DNA of 64,000 nucleotides, from positions 127,777 through 191,776 of the forward strand of contig JAMOPI010000036.1 in NCBI GenBank assembly GCA_027064585.1, in the 5' to 3' direction. Origin of the DNA: Candidatus Desulfofervidaceae bacterium (GTDB taxonomy: Bacteria; Desulfobacterota; Desulfofervidia; Desulfofervidales; Desulfofervidaceae). The position numbers and the translations under genes are program-made. Below the pieces are notes generated by a model. That model did no database searches. It saw only the letters and a list, made by a program, of their open reading frames with translations, and was not told the DNA's origin. Position 1 is the first letter of the stretch. Every line of letters starts with the position of its first letter. Below, piece by piece: positions 18,137 to 26,834 of the stretch.

Positions 18137-18580
18137 ATGAGAGTTATCTTGAGAGAAACAGTACCTAACCTGGGACAAATAGGAGATGTTGTTAATGTTG
18201 CTGATGGTTATGCGAGAAACTATCTTCTTCCGCGCCGGCTTGCTATTCCGGCCACAAGAAAAAATATAAAGGCCTTGGAAAAAGAAAGGCAAATCTTATT
18301 GCGCAAAAGAGAGAAGGAAAAACTCCGGGCCGAGAGTTTGGCCGAAAAGCTGGCTGCCGTTACCTGTGAGATTGCCAAGCAGGTAGGTAAAGAAGGTAAA
18401 CTCTTTGGTTCGGTTACGGCCATGGACATTGCCAAGGCCTTAGAAGAAAAGGGCTTTGAGATTGATAAGAGGAAGATCCTTCTTGAACAGCCCATTAAGA
18501 CCATTGGCGAATATGAGGTGCCGGTTAAACTTCATCCTGAGGTACAGACGTATTTAAAGGTAAAAGTTGTAGGGGCATAA
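18137..18580 (+). CDS. rplI: 50S ribosomal protein L9
   Basis: 147 residues. The N-terminal 23S rRNA-binding domain (GQIGDVVNVADGYARNYLLPR) is joined by a long exposed helix to a C-terminal domain with GKLFGSVTAMDIA. L9 stabilises the L1-stalk region and limits ribosome slippage. The stop is directly followed by the dnaB ATG, so the helicase gene is probably translationally coupled to it. Confidence 0.96.
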   Translation: MRVILRETVPNLGQIGDVVNVADGYARNYLLPRRLAIPATRKNIKALEKERQILLRKREKEKLRAESLAEKLAAVTCEIAKQVGKEGKLFGSVTAMDIAKALEEKGFEIDKRKILLEQPIKTIGEYEVPVKLHPEVQTYLKVKVVGA

Positions 18581-20002
18581 ATGCAGTTAGAAGCAGGGCG
18601 AGTACTTGCTACGGCTAAGCGGAAGAATAGCAAAACTGCTGCCGTTACTAAGTCTTTGCCCCAGAATATAGAGGCCGAGCAGTTTGTCCTTGGTGGTATT
18701 CTTATTGATAATGAGGCCTTACATGCTGTTTTAGAAATTATCAAACCAGAAGATTTCTATCGTGAGGCCCACCGCAAAATCTTTCTTGCCTTTCTAGAAC
18801 TATATGAACAAAATCTTCCTATAGACCTGGTTACAGTAAGTGAACTTCTGCAAAAAAAGGGACAATTGACCGACGTAGGTGGAGCCTCTTATTTGGCTAC
18901 TTTAGTAGAAGCTATACCTACAACAACTAATCTTGTTCATTACGCCCGGATTATCAAAGAAAAGGCCATTTTAAGAAAATTGATTAACTGCGCAAGTGAA
19001 ATTATCAATCAGTGCCTTACACCCACTGAGGATGTAGAGGAAGTCTTAGATAGGGCTGAACGCACGGTCTTTGAAGTCGCTAATGAGCGTATCCAAACTT
19101 CTTATTATCCTCTAAAGGAGATCATTAAAGAAACCTTTAACATGATTCAAAACATTGCTAGTAAAGATACTCACATTACCGGTGTTCCTACGGGCTTTGT
19201 GGACTTTGACCGCTTAACCTCAGGTCTACAACCTTCAGACTTAATAATTGTTGCTGGCCGGCCTAGTATGGGAAAAACGGCCTTTGCTCTAAACATTGCT
19301 GCTAATACGGCCATTCGCTATGGTATCCCAGTAGCCATATTTTCCTTGGAGATGTCTAAAGAACAACTGGCTAACCGTATGCTCTGTGCCGAAGCCAAGG
19401 TGGATAGTCAGAAACTACGTTCAGGCTTTCTCGCCGATCATGACTGGCAATTATTAACAGAGGCTGCCTCAATTTTATCTGAGGCCCCCATCTTTATTGA
19501 TGATACCCCAGCCATTTCTATTCTAGAAATGCGGGCTAAAGCCAGAAGACTTAAGGCTGAGCATAATATCGGACTCATCATTATAGACTACCTTCAGCTT
19601 ATGAAAGGTAAGGGACAATCCGAACGCAGGGAACAGGAAATCTCTGAAATTTCTCGTTCACTAAAAGCCTTAGCCAAGGAGTTAAATGTTCCCGTTGTTG
19701 CTCTTTCCCAGCTTAACCGCCGGGTAGAAGAAAGAGAAGACAAAAGACCCCGTTTGGCTGATTTAAGGGAATCAGGGGCTATTGAGCAAGATGCTGACCT
19801 AATCGTCTTTCTTTATCGGGATGAGGTCTATAACAAGCGGGAAGACAATCCTAACAAGGGCATCGTAGAGCTCATCATCGGCAAGCACCGCAACGGTCCT
19901 ACAGGTACGGTTAAGTTAGCCTTTTTGGACAAGTTTACAAGCTTTGAAAATCTGGCCAGTGAGGAAATGTACGATGACGAACTCCCTGGATTTGAAGACT
20001 GA
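18581..20002 (+). CDS. dnaB: Replicative DNA helicase DnaB
   Basis: 473 residues. The N-terminal helical domain (PQNIEAEQFVLGGILID) mediates primase and loader contacts. The RecA-like ATPase domain has Walker A GRPSMGKTAFAL near residue 228, IIIDYLQLM near residue 330 and the arginine-finger region SRSLKALAKELNVPV. It unwinds DNA at forks as a hexamer. No intein or insertion is visible. rplI-dnaB coupling is a common arrangement. The 3' end overlaps the next gene by 29 bp. Confidence 0.96.
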   Translation: MQLEAGRVLATAKRKNSKTAAVTKSLPQNIEAEQFVLGGILIDNEALHAVLEIIKPEDFYREAHRKIFLAFLELYEQNLPIDLVTVSELLQKKGQLTDVGGASYLATLVEAIPTTTNLVHYARIIKEKAILRKLINCASEIINQCLTPTEDVEEVLDRAERTVFEVANERIQTSYYPLKEIIKETFNMIQNIASKDTHITGVPTGFVDFDRLTSGLQPSDLIIVAGRPSMGKTAFALNIAANTAIRYGIPVAIFSLEMSKEQLANRMLCAEAKVDSQKLRSGFLADHDWQLLTEAASILSEAPIFIDDTPAISILEMRAKARRLKAEHNIGLIIIDYLQLMKGKGQSERREQEISEISRSLKALAKELNVPVVALSQLNRRVEEREDKRPRLADLRESGAIEQDADLIVFLYRDEVYNKREDNPNKGIVELIIGKHRNGPTGTVKLAFLDKFTSFENLASEEMYDDELPGFED

Positions 20003-21302
20003 AGATAATCCCTATTGGGAGTCCAAATGGGAAACACTACCAGAAGAAGAGCTTAAGGCCTTACAACTAAAACGCCTTAAAGAAACCATAGCTAGGGCGG
20101 CAAGGGCGCCGTTTTATCAAAAGGTCTTTAAGCAAAATAAGATTGATCCTGAAAAGATTAACTCTTTAGATGATCTTAGACGCATTCCCTTTACCACCAA
20201 AGAGGACTTAAGGGAGTGGTATCCCTATGGTTTTTTAACCGTGCCCAAAGAAGAAATTGTACGAATGCACTCTTCCTCTGGTACCACAGGCCGTCCTACC
20301 GTGGTCTTCTATACAAAAAAAGACATTGACACCTGGGCCAATCTTGTTGCTCGGTGCATGTATATGACTGGGGTAAGACGCAAGGATGTCTTTCAAAATA
20401 TGATGGGCTATGGCCTTTTTACTGGTGGCCTTGGTTTCCATTATGGAGCCGAAAAGCTAGGTTGTTTAGTGATCCCGGCCGGTCCAGGCAATACCAAAAG
20501 ACAGCTTTTTTTAATGCGAGAGTTTGAGACCACCGTCGTGCATATTATTCCCAGTTATGCCCTTTATGTGGCTGAAGTTTGTAAAGAAGAAGGCATTGAT
20601 CCCCAAAAGGAATTTAAGCTGCGTATTGCCTTTATTGGGGCTGAGCCCCACTCTGAAGGCATTAGACAAAGGATTGAAGCGTTTTTTGGTATTGATGCTT
20701 TTAACTCCTATGGTCTTTCGGAGGTTAACGGTCCTGGCGTGGCCTTTGAATGTCCTTATAAAAACGGTATGCACATCTGGGAAGACGCCTACATCGTGGA
20801 AGTTATTAATCCAGAAACTTTGGAGTCAGTGAAAGAAGGGGAAGAAGGGGAGCTTGTTTTAACGACTTTGACCCGTGAAGGTATGCCTCTCTTACGCTAC
20901 CGCACTCGTGATTTAACCAAGTTCCTTCCTGGAAAATGTCCCTGTGGCCGTACCCATCGCCGCATTGATCGCATTACTGGACGTACTGATGATATGCTTA
21001 TCATTAAGGGTGTGAACATTTATCCCATTCAAATTGAGCGGGTGCTTATGTCTCTGCCTGAAGTGGGTAGCAATTATCTCATTGAGGTACACAAAAGGCC
21101 TACTGGGGATGAACTTTTGATCAAGGTGGAAGTTAAGAGCGAAATATTTCAAGAGGACATGCGTTACCTGGAAGGCTTACGGAAGAAAATTGCCCGTGAG
21201 GTTAAGGAAGAAATCTTAGTTACGCCGAAAGTAGAGCTAATAGAGCCAAATTCATTGCCCCGTAGTCAAGGGAAGGCACAGAGAGTAGTGATAATAGAAT
21301 AA
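19974..21302 (+). CDS. paaK: Phenylacetate-CoA ligase family (AMP-forming aryl-CoA ligase)
   Basis: About 442 residues, a short PaaK-type adenylating enzyme that activates arylacetates (phenylacetate, indoleacetate) as CoA thioesters. Phosphate-binding loop HSSSGTTGRPTVVFY near residue 90, SYGLSEVNGPGVAFEC near residue 240 and GRTDDMLIIKGVNIYPIQIE near residue 335 are diagnostic. I start at ATG 19974, preceded by GAGGA, which overlaps the dnaB end; a further in-frame ATG at 19944 is less likely. No other aromatic-degradation genes are in the window, so the substrate is unclear. In anaerobes it often scavenges products of amino-acid fermentation. Confidence 0.85.
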   Translation: MTNSLDLKTEDNPYWESKWETLPEEELKALQLKRLKETIARAARAPFYQKVFKQNKIDPEKINSLDDLRRIPFTTKEDLREWYPYGFLTVPKEEIVRMHSSSGTTGRPTVVFYTKKDIDTWANLVARCMYMTGVRRKDVFQNMMGYGLFTGGLGFHYGAEKLGCLVIPAGPGNTKRQLFLMREFETTVVHIIPSYALYVAEVCKEEGIDPQKEFKLRIAFIGAEPHSEGIRQRIEAFFGIDAFNSYGLSEVNGPGVAFECPYKNGMHIWEDAYIVEVINPETLESVKEGEEGELVLTTLTREGMPLLRYRTRDLTKFLPGKCPCGRTHRRIDRITGRTDDMLIIKGVNIYPIQIERVLMSLPEVGSNYLIEVHKRPTGDELLIKVEVKSEIFQEDMRYLEGLRKKIAREVKEEILVTPKVELIEPNSLPRSQGKAQRVVIIE

Positions 21303-21325
21303 AATATGAATTCAGAGAGGCTTTG

Positions 21326-21826
21326 ATGGAAGAATACCTAGAAATCGTCAATGAAGATGATCGGATAATTGGTGTGGGAAAGCGTTCTTTTATTCACAAG
21401 ATTGGTTGCCTTCATCGGGCAGTACACATCTTTGTCTTTGATTTTCAGGGACGGCTCTATTTGCAGAAGCGTTCTAAAGATAAAGATGAACACCCTTTAA
21501 AGTGGACCTCTTCTGCTTCTGGACATGTAGATTACAAAGAAACTTATGAAAAGGCAGCCTATCGGGAATTAAAAGAAGAGTTGGGGCTTGAATTGCCTTT
21601 AAAAAAGGTGTTTAAAATAAAGGCGTGTAAGGAAACTGAAGGTGAACATGTGGTGCTTTATGAAACCCAAACGGGCTTTGAACCCTTTCCCAACCGGGCA
21701 GAGATAGAAGAAGGGAAATTTTTTGAACTGGCAGAAATTGCTGATTTAATTAAGGAAAAAGAAGACATGTTTACCCCAAGTTTTGTATATATCTTTAAAC
21801 TCTTTCAGAAAAAATGCGCAAAATAG
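21326..21826 (+). CDS. NUDIX hydrolase
   Basis: 166 residues. The Nudix box GHVDYKETYEKAAYRELKEELGL (GX5EX7REXXEEXG) at about residues 69-91 coordinates the divalent metal used to cleave nucleoside diphosphate-linked substrates. The N-terminal layout (EEYLEIVNEDDRIIGVGKR ... LHRAVHIFVFD) resembles the YfcD/isopentenyl-diphosphate-isomerase-like branch, but an IDI role is not supported because key IDI residues were not checked. A TTG codon directly before the ATG could also start it. It overlaps the following secreted-protein gene by 13 bp. Confidence 0.85.
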   Translation: MEEYLEIVNEDDRIIGVGKRSFIHKIGCLHRAVHIFVFDFQGRLYLQKRSKDKDEHPLKWTSSASGHVDYKETYEKAAYRELKEELGLELPLKKVFKIKACKETEGEHVVLYETQTGFEPFPNRAEIEEGKFFELAEIADLIKEKEDMFTPSFVYIFKLFQKKCAK

Positions 21827-23235
21827 ATTTACACATTACGTATTACGTGTTAATAATATACTTTTTTCCTGCCTTCCTTTGGGCACAGGAGATTATAAAA
21901 AGTACAGCCCAAGACAGGCAGTCCCTGCAATTAGTTATCTACAACCAAAACTTTGCTTTAGTCCAAGAGGTAAGGCAAATTGAACTTCCTGAAGGGAAAT
22001 GTAAACTTTATCTAGAAGATATTCCCAGCAAAATTGAGCCAGAAACAATTATTGCCAAATCTCTTTTTGCAGAAGGAAGTTTGCAAATTCTTTCCCAAAA
22101 ATATCTCTATGACCCTATCACCCCTCAAAACCTCCTTAAGCGTTATGTAGGCAAGCAGATCAAAGTTTTTTTTGAAAATCCCTTAACAGGCAATAAAGAG
22201 ATGACGGATGCCTTACTTTTGGCCTATGCCCCGAGTGGACCTGTATGTGAGATTAATGGTCAAGTCTATCTTCATTGTCCAGGAGAAATTATCCTACCTT
22301 CTCTGCCTGAAGGGCTTTTCCCTTCCCCTACTCTTTCTTGGGAAATACACAATAGTACTGAAGGGGAACACCTCATTCAGCTTACTTACCTTACTCAAAA
22401 TATCAACTGGCAGGCTGATTATGTGCTTATCCTAACCCAAAAAAATCAAGGAAATCTAACTGGGTGGATTAGAATTAACAATCAAAGTGGAGCTGACTAT
22501 AACCAAGCTAGGGTGTTGCTTTTGGCAGGTGAATTACATAAGACTTCCCCTGCCCGAAGGGTATATCGGAGTGAGTTTGTGGGCCAAAAGTCTCTAAGCC
22601 CACAAGTAAAAGAGACTCCTTTTTTTGAGTATCATCTTTATCGCCTCAACCAGCCTCTTACCATTAAAAACAACCAACAGGTGCAGATTCAATTTTTACA
22701 GCAAAGTGGGATTGGCGTGCAACAGGAGTTTGTGTACAAAGGTAACAGCTATTATTACCGTTCTTATTATGATACCCCTATCTCTCAAGATAAAGTTAAA
22801 GTTTATTTAAAAATTGCTAATACTGGAGAAAACAAACTAGGTTTACCACTACCTCCAGGCAAAATCAGAGTCTATCAGGAGGACAAGGAAGGGAATGCTA
22901 TCTTTATCGGTGAGGACAAGATAAATCCTACCCCTGTAGGTAAGGAATTGAAACTAGCCATGGGGGTTGCCTTTGACATTATCGCCCAGCGCCGACAGAA
23001 TGTCTATCGCCGTCTTTCGGCTACGATTTATGAAATTGGGTGGGAAATTCTTTTCCAGAACAAAAAGGACTATCCGGTTACAATTAATGTCACGGAGAAC
23101 ATTCCTGGCGATTGGGAAGTTATAAATGCCAACTTTGAATACCAAAAGACAGGGGCGCATCAGCTTGTCTTTGTCGTGCCTGTAGCAGCAGATGGTGAAA
23201 CAAAAATAAAATATGTGGTACGGGTAAAAGATTAA
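21814..23235 (+). CDS. DUF4139 domain protein, exported
   Basis: 473 residues. A hydrophobic N-terminal segment (TYYVLIIYFFPAFLWAQ, cleavage near residue 25) suggests export. The mature protein is rich in beta structure: a DUF4140-like N-terminal part (LVIYNQNFALVQEVRQIELPEG), a central LTYLTQNINWQADYVLIL segment typical of DUF4139, and a C-terminal immunoglobulin-like stretch. The family is widespread in bacteria without a settled function, though envelope or mucoidy-related roles have been suggested. It overlaps the Nudix gene and shares one base with surE, so it is probably co-transcribed with them. Confidence 0.7.
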   Translation: MRKIDLHITYYVLIIYFFPAFLWAQEIIKSTAQDRQSLQLVIYNQNFALVQEVRQIELPEGKCKLYLEDIPSKIEPETIIAKSLFAEGSLQILSQKYLYDPITPQNLLKRYVGKQIKVFFENPLTGNKEMTDALLLAYAPSGPVCEINGQVYLHCPGEIILPSLPEGLFPSPTLSWEIHNSTEGEHLIQLTYLTQNINWQADYVLILTQKNQGNLTGWIRINNQSGADYNQARVLLLAGELHKTSPARRVYRSEFVGQKSLSPQVKETPFFEYHLYRLNQPLTIKNNQQVQIQFLQQSGIGVQQEFVYKGNSYYYRSYYDTPISQDKVKVYLKIANTGENKLGLPLPPGKIRVYQEDKEGNAIFIGEDKINPTPVGKELKLAMGVAFDIIAQRRQNVYRRLSATIYEIGWEILFQNKKDYPVTINVTENIPGDWEVINANFEYQKTGAHQLVFVVPVAADGETKIKYVVRVKD

Positions 23236-23993
23236 TGGTGATTCTTTTAACCAATGACGACGGTATATTTGCAGCAGGTCTTTATGCCCTTTATCATCAA
23301 TTTGAGGCTGAACATAAGGTTTATGTCGTTGCCCCTGAAAGTGAACAGAGTGCTGTTGGGCATGCCCTTACCTTAAGTAACCCTTTACGGGTAAAGGAGG
23401 TTTATCGTAATGGCAATTTTTATGGTTGGGCCGTCAGTGGTACCCCAGCCGATGCGGTAAAGATTGCTGTAAATGAACTACTTCCCACTAGACCTGACCT
23501 TGTCATCTCTGGTATTAACCTGGGGCCAAATGTAGGCATTAATGTTCTTTATTCAGGCACAGTCTCTGCTGCTACCGAAGCGGCTATTTTGGGTATTCCA
23601 GCTGTTGCTGTTTCTCTTGACACCTACACCAATCCAGACTACAAGCCTGCGGCTGAATTTATCTATAAACTTGCCCCCAAAGTATCTAAACTAAATTTAC
23701 CTCCCGGTGTCTGTCTTAACATCAATATCCCAGCATTACCCTTAGAGCAGATAAAAGGAGTTGCCCTCACCCGTCAGGCTACTGTTCCTCTAAAGGATAA
23801 ATTTGAAAAACGAGTAGACCCCCGTCAGCGGGTCTATTACTGGGAGGCTGAAGATGGATTTCAAGGGCAACCTGAGCCAGGCACGGATATGTATGCCTTA
23901 AAGGAAGGGAAAATCTCCATTACTCCCATTCACCACGACCTCACCCATTACCCCACCTTAGAAATGCTTGCCGAAAAATATATCCTTTTCTAA
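23235..23993 (+). CDS. surE: 5'/3'-nucleotidase SurE
   Basis: 252 residues. SurE is a metal-dependent phosphatase of nucleoside monophosphates linked to stationary-phase survival. The N-terminal LLTNDDG motif (residues 4-10) carries the two metal-binding aspartates. VAPESEQSAVGHALT near residue 35 and VISGINLGPNVGINVLYSGTVSAA near residue 90 complete the active site. ATG overlaps the upstream stop by one base. Downstream are 133 non-coding bp with only two weak, AT-rich hairpins. Confidence 0.95.
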   Translation: MVILLTNDDGIFAAGLYALYHQFEAEHKVYVVAPESEQSAVGHALTLSNPLRVKEVYRNGNFYGWAVSGTPADAVKIAVNELLPTRPDLVISGINLGPNVGINVLYSGTVSAATEAAILGIPAVAVSLDTYTNPDYKPAAEFIYKLAPKVSKLNLPPGVCLNINIPALPLEQIKGVALTRQATVPLKDKFEKRVDPRQRVYYWEAEDGFQGQPEPGTDMYALKEGKISITPIHHDLTHYPTLEMLAEKYILF

Positions 23994-24126
23994 CACCTCT
24001 TTAGGTTAAAAAACCTTTTATCGGGAAAAATTTCCTTTTATCTCTTTTTATGGTTTAACTATAAGAATTTTTTTGCATTCAAATAAAAATTCTGTTAAAA
24101 AAAGTCAAACGCAAAAGGAGTGGACT

Positions 24127-25911
24127 ATGGGGGTTGATAATACGCTTCTTATTTCTCCCTGTCGTAATGCTTGTCCTCTTTCCCGTACCATTCAGCGTCA
24201 TAATGTGCTTTTGCACCATTTGGGCAAACTTATAAAAGGTGGTCTGGTTAGAGAGGATGCCTTTTTAATTGTCTTTGACGAGATATTTAACTTTAACCCC
24301 CTTTTTGGTATTTGTGGATATGTTTGTGGTCTTTGCGAAAATTTTTGCAACCGGGCCGAGGTAGATGAAAGGGTACACATACGCTTTATAGAAAGATTTA
24401 TCTTTGATTGGTATCATGAGGCGGTTAGAAAAGGCAAAATTCCTCCATATCGCCCCATTGTACCTCAAAATTCCTTTCCCCAAAGGATAGCCATTGTAGG
24501 CGGTGGTCCAGCAGGGCTGGCTGCTGCCTTTTTCCTTAAAAAAATGGGGTTTGACGTTCATCTTTTTGAGCAAAAGGCAAAGCTTGGAGGGGCCTTAAGA
24601 TTGATTCCTTCTTTTCGTCTGCCTAAAGAGGTGCTTGACTTTGCCATTGACCAAGTAATTGCCTCTCTTAAGATAAAGGTTTGTCTGAATACTAAACCTA
24701 CCTTAAACGATCTCAAACAGGAATACGATGCCGTGCTCCTAGCTACAGGCACCCCCTTGCCTCGCCCTATCCCTCCCTTTGCCCAAGGATATAAAGGGGT
24801 AGAAAGTGCGATTGACGTTTTATCCACCATTTATTGGGGAGACGGAAACAGGGAAAAGTATGCTGGTAAGGATATTATCGTGATTGGGGGCAGTGGTGTA
24901 GCTATAGATACGGCGCGCTCCTTAAGACGTTTAGGCGCTAATGTTTCGTTGGCCTGCTTGGAATGTGAAGACCGCTCTTCTAAGGATGGTATTTTAGTTA
25001 ACATAGAAGATGAAGAAGGCGCTAAAGAAGAAGGTATTAAGATTTATTATTCCCGTGGGTTGCAAAAAGTAGAGGAAAAAGGTGGGCGTTTAGACCTTAC
25101 TTTTTGCCGTTGCACTTCTGTTTATGACCTGAAAGATGGTCGTAAGGTTTTTAATCCCCAGTTTGATTCCAGTGATACCATTAGCCTGTCTACTGACTTT
25201 CTTATCTTTGCTATTGGTCAAGTGCCAGATAGGGAATATTTGAGAGAGGTACTTAATGACCGTGGGTTTGTAGAGGCCAATCCGCTAACCTTACAGACCA
25301 AAGAAGAAAAGATCTTTGTGGCTGGGGATGTTTTTAGGATTGGACGTGTACCTGAGGCCATTAGGGCTGGTAAAGAAGCCGCTGAGTCTATCAAACGATA
25401 TCTCCTAAAAGAAGATTTGGAGGCGGAGAGAAATACTATAAAATACATTCCTACCCCCCTCCCCTACCCTAAAGAACGGGTGTCTCAAAAGCCTGCTCCG
25501 AGAACCAAAAGGCTTCCAGTAGAGGAACGTCTCCATAACTTTACTTTAGAACAAGAGGGATTTGATCTAGATCAACTCATTATAGAGACAGGGCGTTGCC
25601 TCCACTGCGGTGGATGTGAAAATTGCCGTGCATGCGTTACCCTGGGTTTTAGAGAAGATTTATGTAAGATGCGAGTTATAGAAGAAAAGTGTGATGGATG
25701 TGGTTATTGTGTGGATGTGTGTGTTACGCAGGCGATTACGATTAAAGAATACGAAAAGAATGGTGTAATTAGAAGGATTGCTGAGGTAGATACTTTTAAA
25801 TGTCGTGGGTGTGGTGTTTGTCAGGCTACCTGTCCTAAAGAAGGATGTGAAGTTACGGGATTTAGCCTTAGACAAATATATGCCCAAATAGATGCCGCCT
25901 TAAGTATTTAG
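24127..25911 (+). CDS. GltD-like FAD/NAD(P) oxidoreductase with C-terminal ferredoxin domains
   Basis: 594 residues. An N-terminal helical Fe-S domain (SPCRNACPL, then CGYVCGLCENFC) as in glutamate-synthase small subunits precedes an FAD-binding GGGPAGLAAAFFL near residue 122 and an NAD(P)-binding GGSGVAIDTARSL near residue 256. The last 100 residues hold a cysteine-rich CLHCGGCENCRAC segment and two 4Fe-4S motifs (CDGCGYCVDVC and CRGCGVCQATCP). The ending GFSLRQIYAQIDAAL resembles HdrA- and ferredoxin-type subunits. It is probably a cytoplasmic electron-transfer hub between NAD(P)H and ferredoxin; no partner subunit is adjacent. ATG 24127 is chosen for its AAAGGAG site. Confidence 0.75.
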   Translation: MGVDNTLLISPCRNACPLSRTIQRHNVLLHHLGKLIKGGLVREDAFLIVFDEIFNFNPLFGICGYVCGLCENFCNRAEVDERVHIRFIERFIFDWYHEAVRKGKIPPYRPIVPQNSFPQRIAIVGGGPAGLAAAFFLKKMGFDVHLFEQKAKLGGALRLIPSFRLPKEVLDFAIDQVIASLKIKVCLNTKPTLNDLKQEYDAVLLATGTPLPRPIPPFAQGYKGVESAIDVLSTIYWGDGNREKYAGKDIIVIGGSGVAIDTARSLRRLGANVSLACLECEDRSSKDGILVNIEDEEGAKEEGIKIYYSRGLQKVEEKGGRLDLTFCRCTSVYDLKDGRKVFNPQFDSSDTISLSTDFLIFAIGQVPDREYLREVLNDRGFVEANPLTLQTKEEKIFVAGDVFRIGRVPEAIRAGKEAAESIKRYLLKEDLEAERNTIKYIPTPLPYPKERVSQKPAPRTKRLPVEERLHNFTLEQEGFDLDQLIIETGRCLHCGGCENCRACVTLGFREDLCKMRVIEEKCDGCGYCVDVCVTQAITIKEYEKNGVIRRIAEVDTFKCRGCGVCQATCPKEGCEVTGFSLRQIYAQIDAALSI

Positions 25912-25941
25912 TTTCTACGACTCAAGATTTTATTGCCTCTT

Positions 25942-25960
25942 TTCTACTTCCATGGTAGAA
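25942..25960 (+). promoter_or_regulatory. Palindrome upstream of gpgP
   Basis: TTCTAC and GTAGAA, separated by seven bases, sit 8 bp before the gpgP ATG. This is a perfect 6-bp dyad overlapping the expected ribosome-binding region. It could be an operator or an RNA hairpin hiding the start. No known regulator was matched. Confidence 0.25.
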
Positions 25961-25967
25961 TTGATTT

Positions 25968-26834
25968 ATGGAAATAAGTTATCTTATTTTTTCTGACCTT
26001 GATGGTACTCTGCTTGACGCAGACACATATGATTTTACGCCTGCCAAAGAAGCCATAGAATTTCTTAAAGAGCACCAGTTTCCCCTTATCCTTTGTTCTA
26101 GTAAAACAAAGGCAGAAATAGAAGTCTATCGCGAAAAAATGGGACTAAAGGCCTATCCCTTTATCTCAGAAAACGGAGGAGCAATCTTTATCCCTAAGGG
26201 AAGTTTAAATTTAAACGGCTTTAATTATCAAATAAGATCTGGCTATTGCGTCATTGAACTGGGTATGCCCTCTGCCTATATCCAAAAATGTCTTTATAAG
26301 ATAAAACAACAGTTGCAAACTAAATTAAAGTGTCTTTCTGAAATGGATTTGGAAGAAATCATTGCCTTCACTAATCTACCTCCAGCAGAGGCCAAATTAG
26401 CTCAAAAAAGAGATTATTCTGAACCTATTATTTTTGCCGATATACCGGAAAAACTACCCGTTCTTAAAAGGGTTCTTCAGGAATACCGTCTTTATTTGAC
26501 AAAGGGAGGGAGATTTTATACGGTAATGGGTGGTAATGATAAAGGAAGGGCCGTAGAGATTTTAAAGAATATTTATCAACAGACATATCCTTATAAGAAG
26601 TTTGTTTCTATTGGTCTAGGTGACAGTCCTAACGACTTACCTCTGTTAGAGAAAGTGGATATTCCAGTAGTCGTAAGAAGAAAAGATGGTTCTCATCTTT
26701 CAATTCAACAGAGAAATGTCTATTTTACCCAATTTCCAGGTCCTAAAGGATGGGCCGAAGCTATATTTAAGATAATCAAGGAGGAAAAAAATGACGGACT
26801 TTTTTCAAAACGGGGTAATTGCTACCTTACATAG
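25968..26834 (+). CDS. gpgP: Glucosyl/mannosyl-3-phosphoglycerate phosphatase (HAD-IIB)
   Basis: 288 residues of the HAD superfamily, MPGP branch. Motif I FSDLDGTLLD (residues 8-17) contains the nucleophilic aspartate; motif IV GLGDSPNDLPLLE near residue 216 binds magnesium. It would remove phosphate from glucosyl- or mannosyl-3-phosphoglycerate to give the compatible solute. The next gene is the matching synthase, and its ATG lies 44 bp inside this gene, behind an AAGGAGG sequence. Glucosyl is favoured only because the synthase looks GpgS-like. Confidence 0.85.
   Translation: MEISYLIFSDLDGTLLDADTYDFTPAKEAIEFLKEHQFPLILCSSKTKAEIEVYREKMGLKAYPFISENGGAIFIPKGSLNLNGFNYQIRSGYCVIELGMPSAYIQKCLYKIKQQLQTKLKCLSEMDLEEIIAFTNLPPAEAKLAQKRDYSEPIIFADIPEKLPVLKRVLQEYRLYLTKGGRFYTVMGGNDKGRAVEILKNIYQQTYPYKKFVSIGLGDSPNDLPLLEKVDIPVVVRRKDGSHLSIQQRNVYFTQFPGPKGWAEAIFKIIKEEKNDGLFSKRGNCYLT

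Noticed and set aside
19944-19973. A longer paaK start at 19944
   Set aside because: It overlaps dnaB further and lacks a better ribosome-binding site; ATG 19974 has GAGGA and begins the family-like sequence.
24001-24060. Terminator after surE
   Set aside because: Two AT-rich arms (AGGTT/AACCT and GGAAA/TTTCC) with tiny loops are too weak to call.
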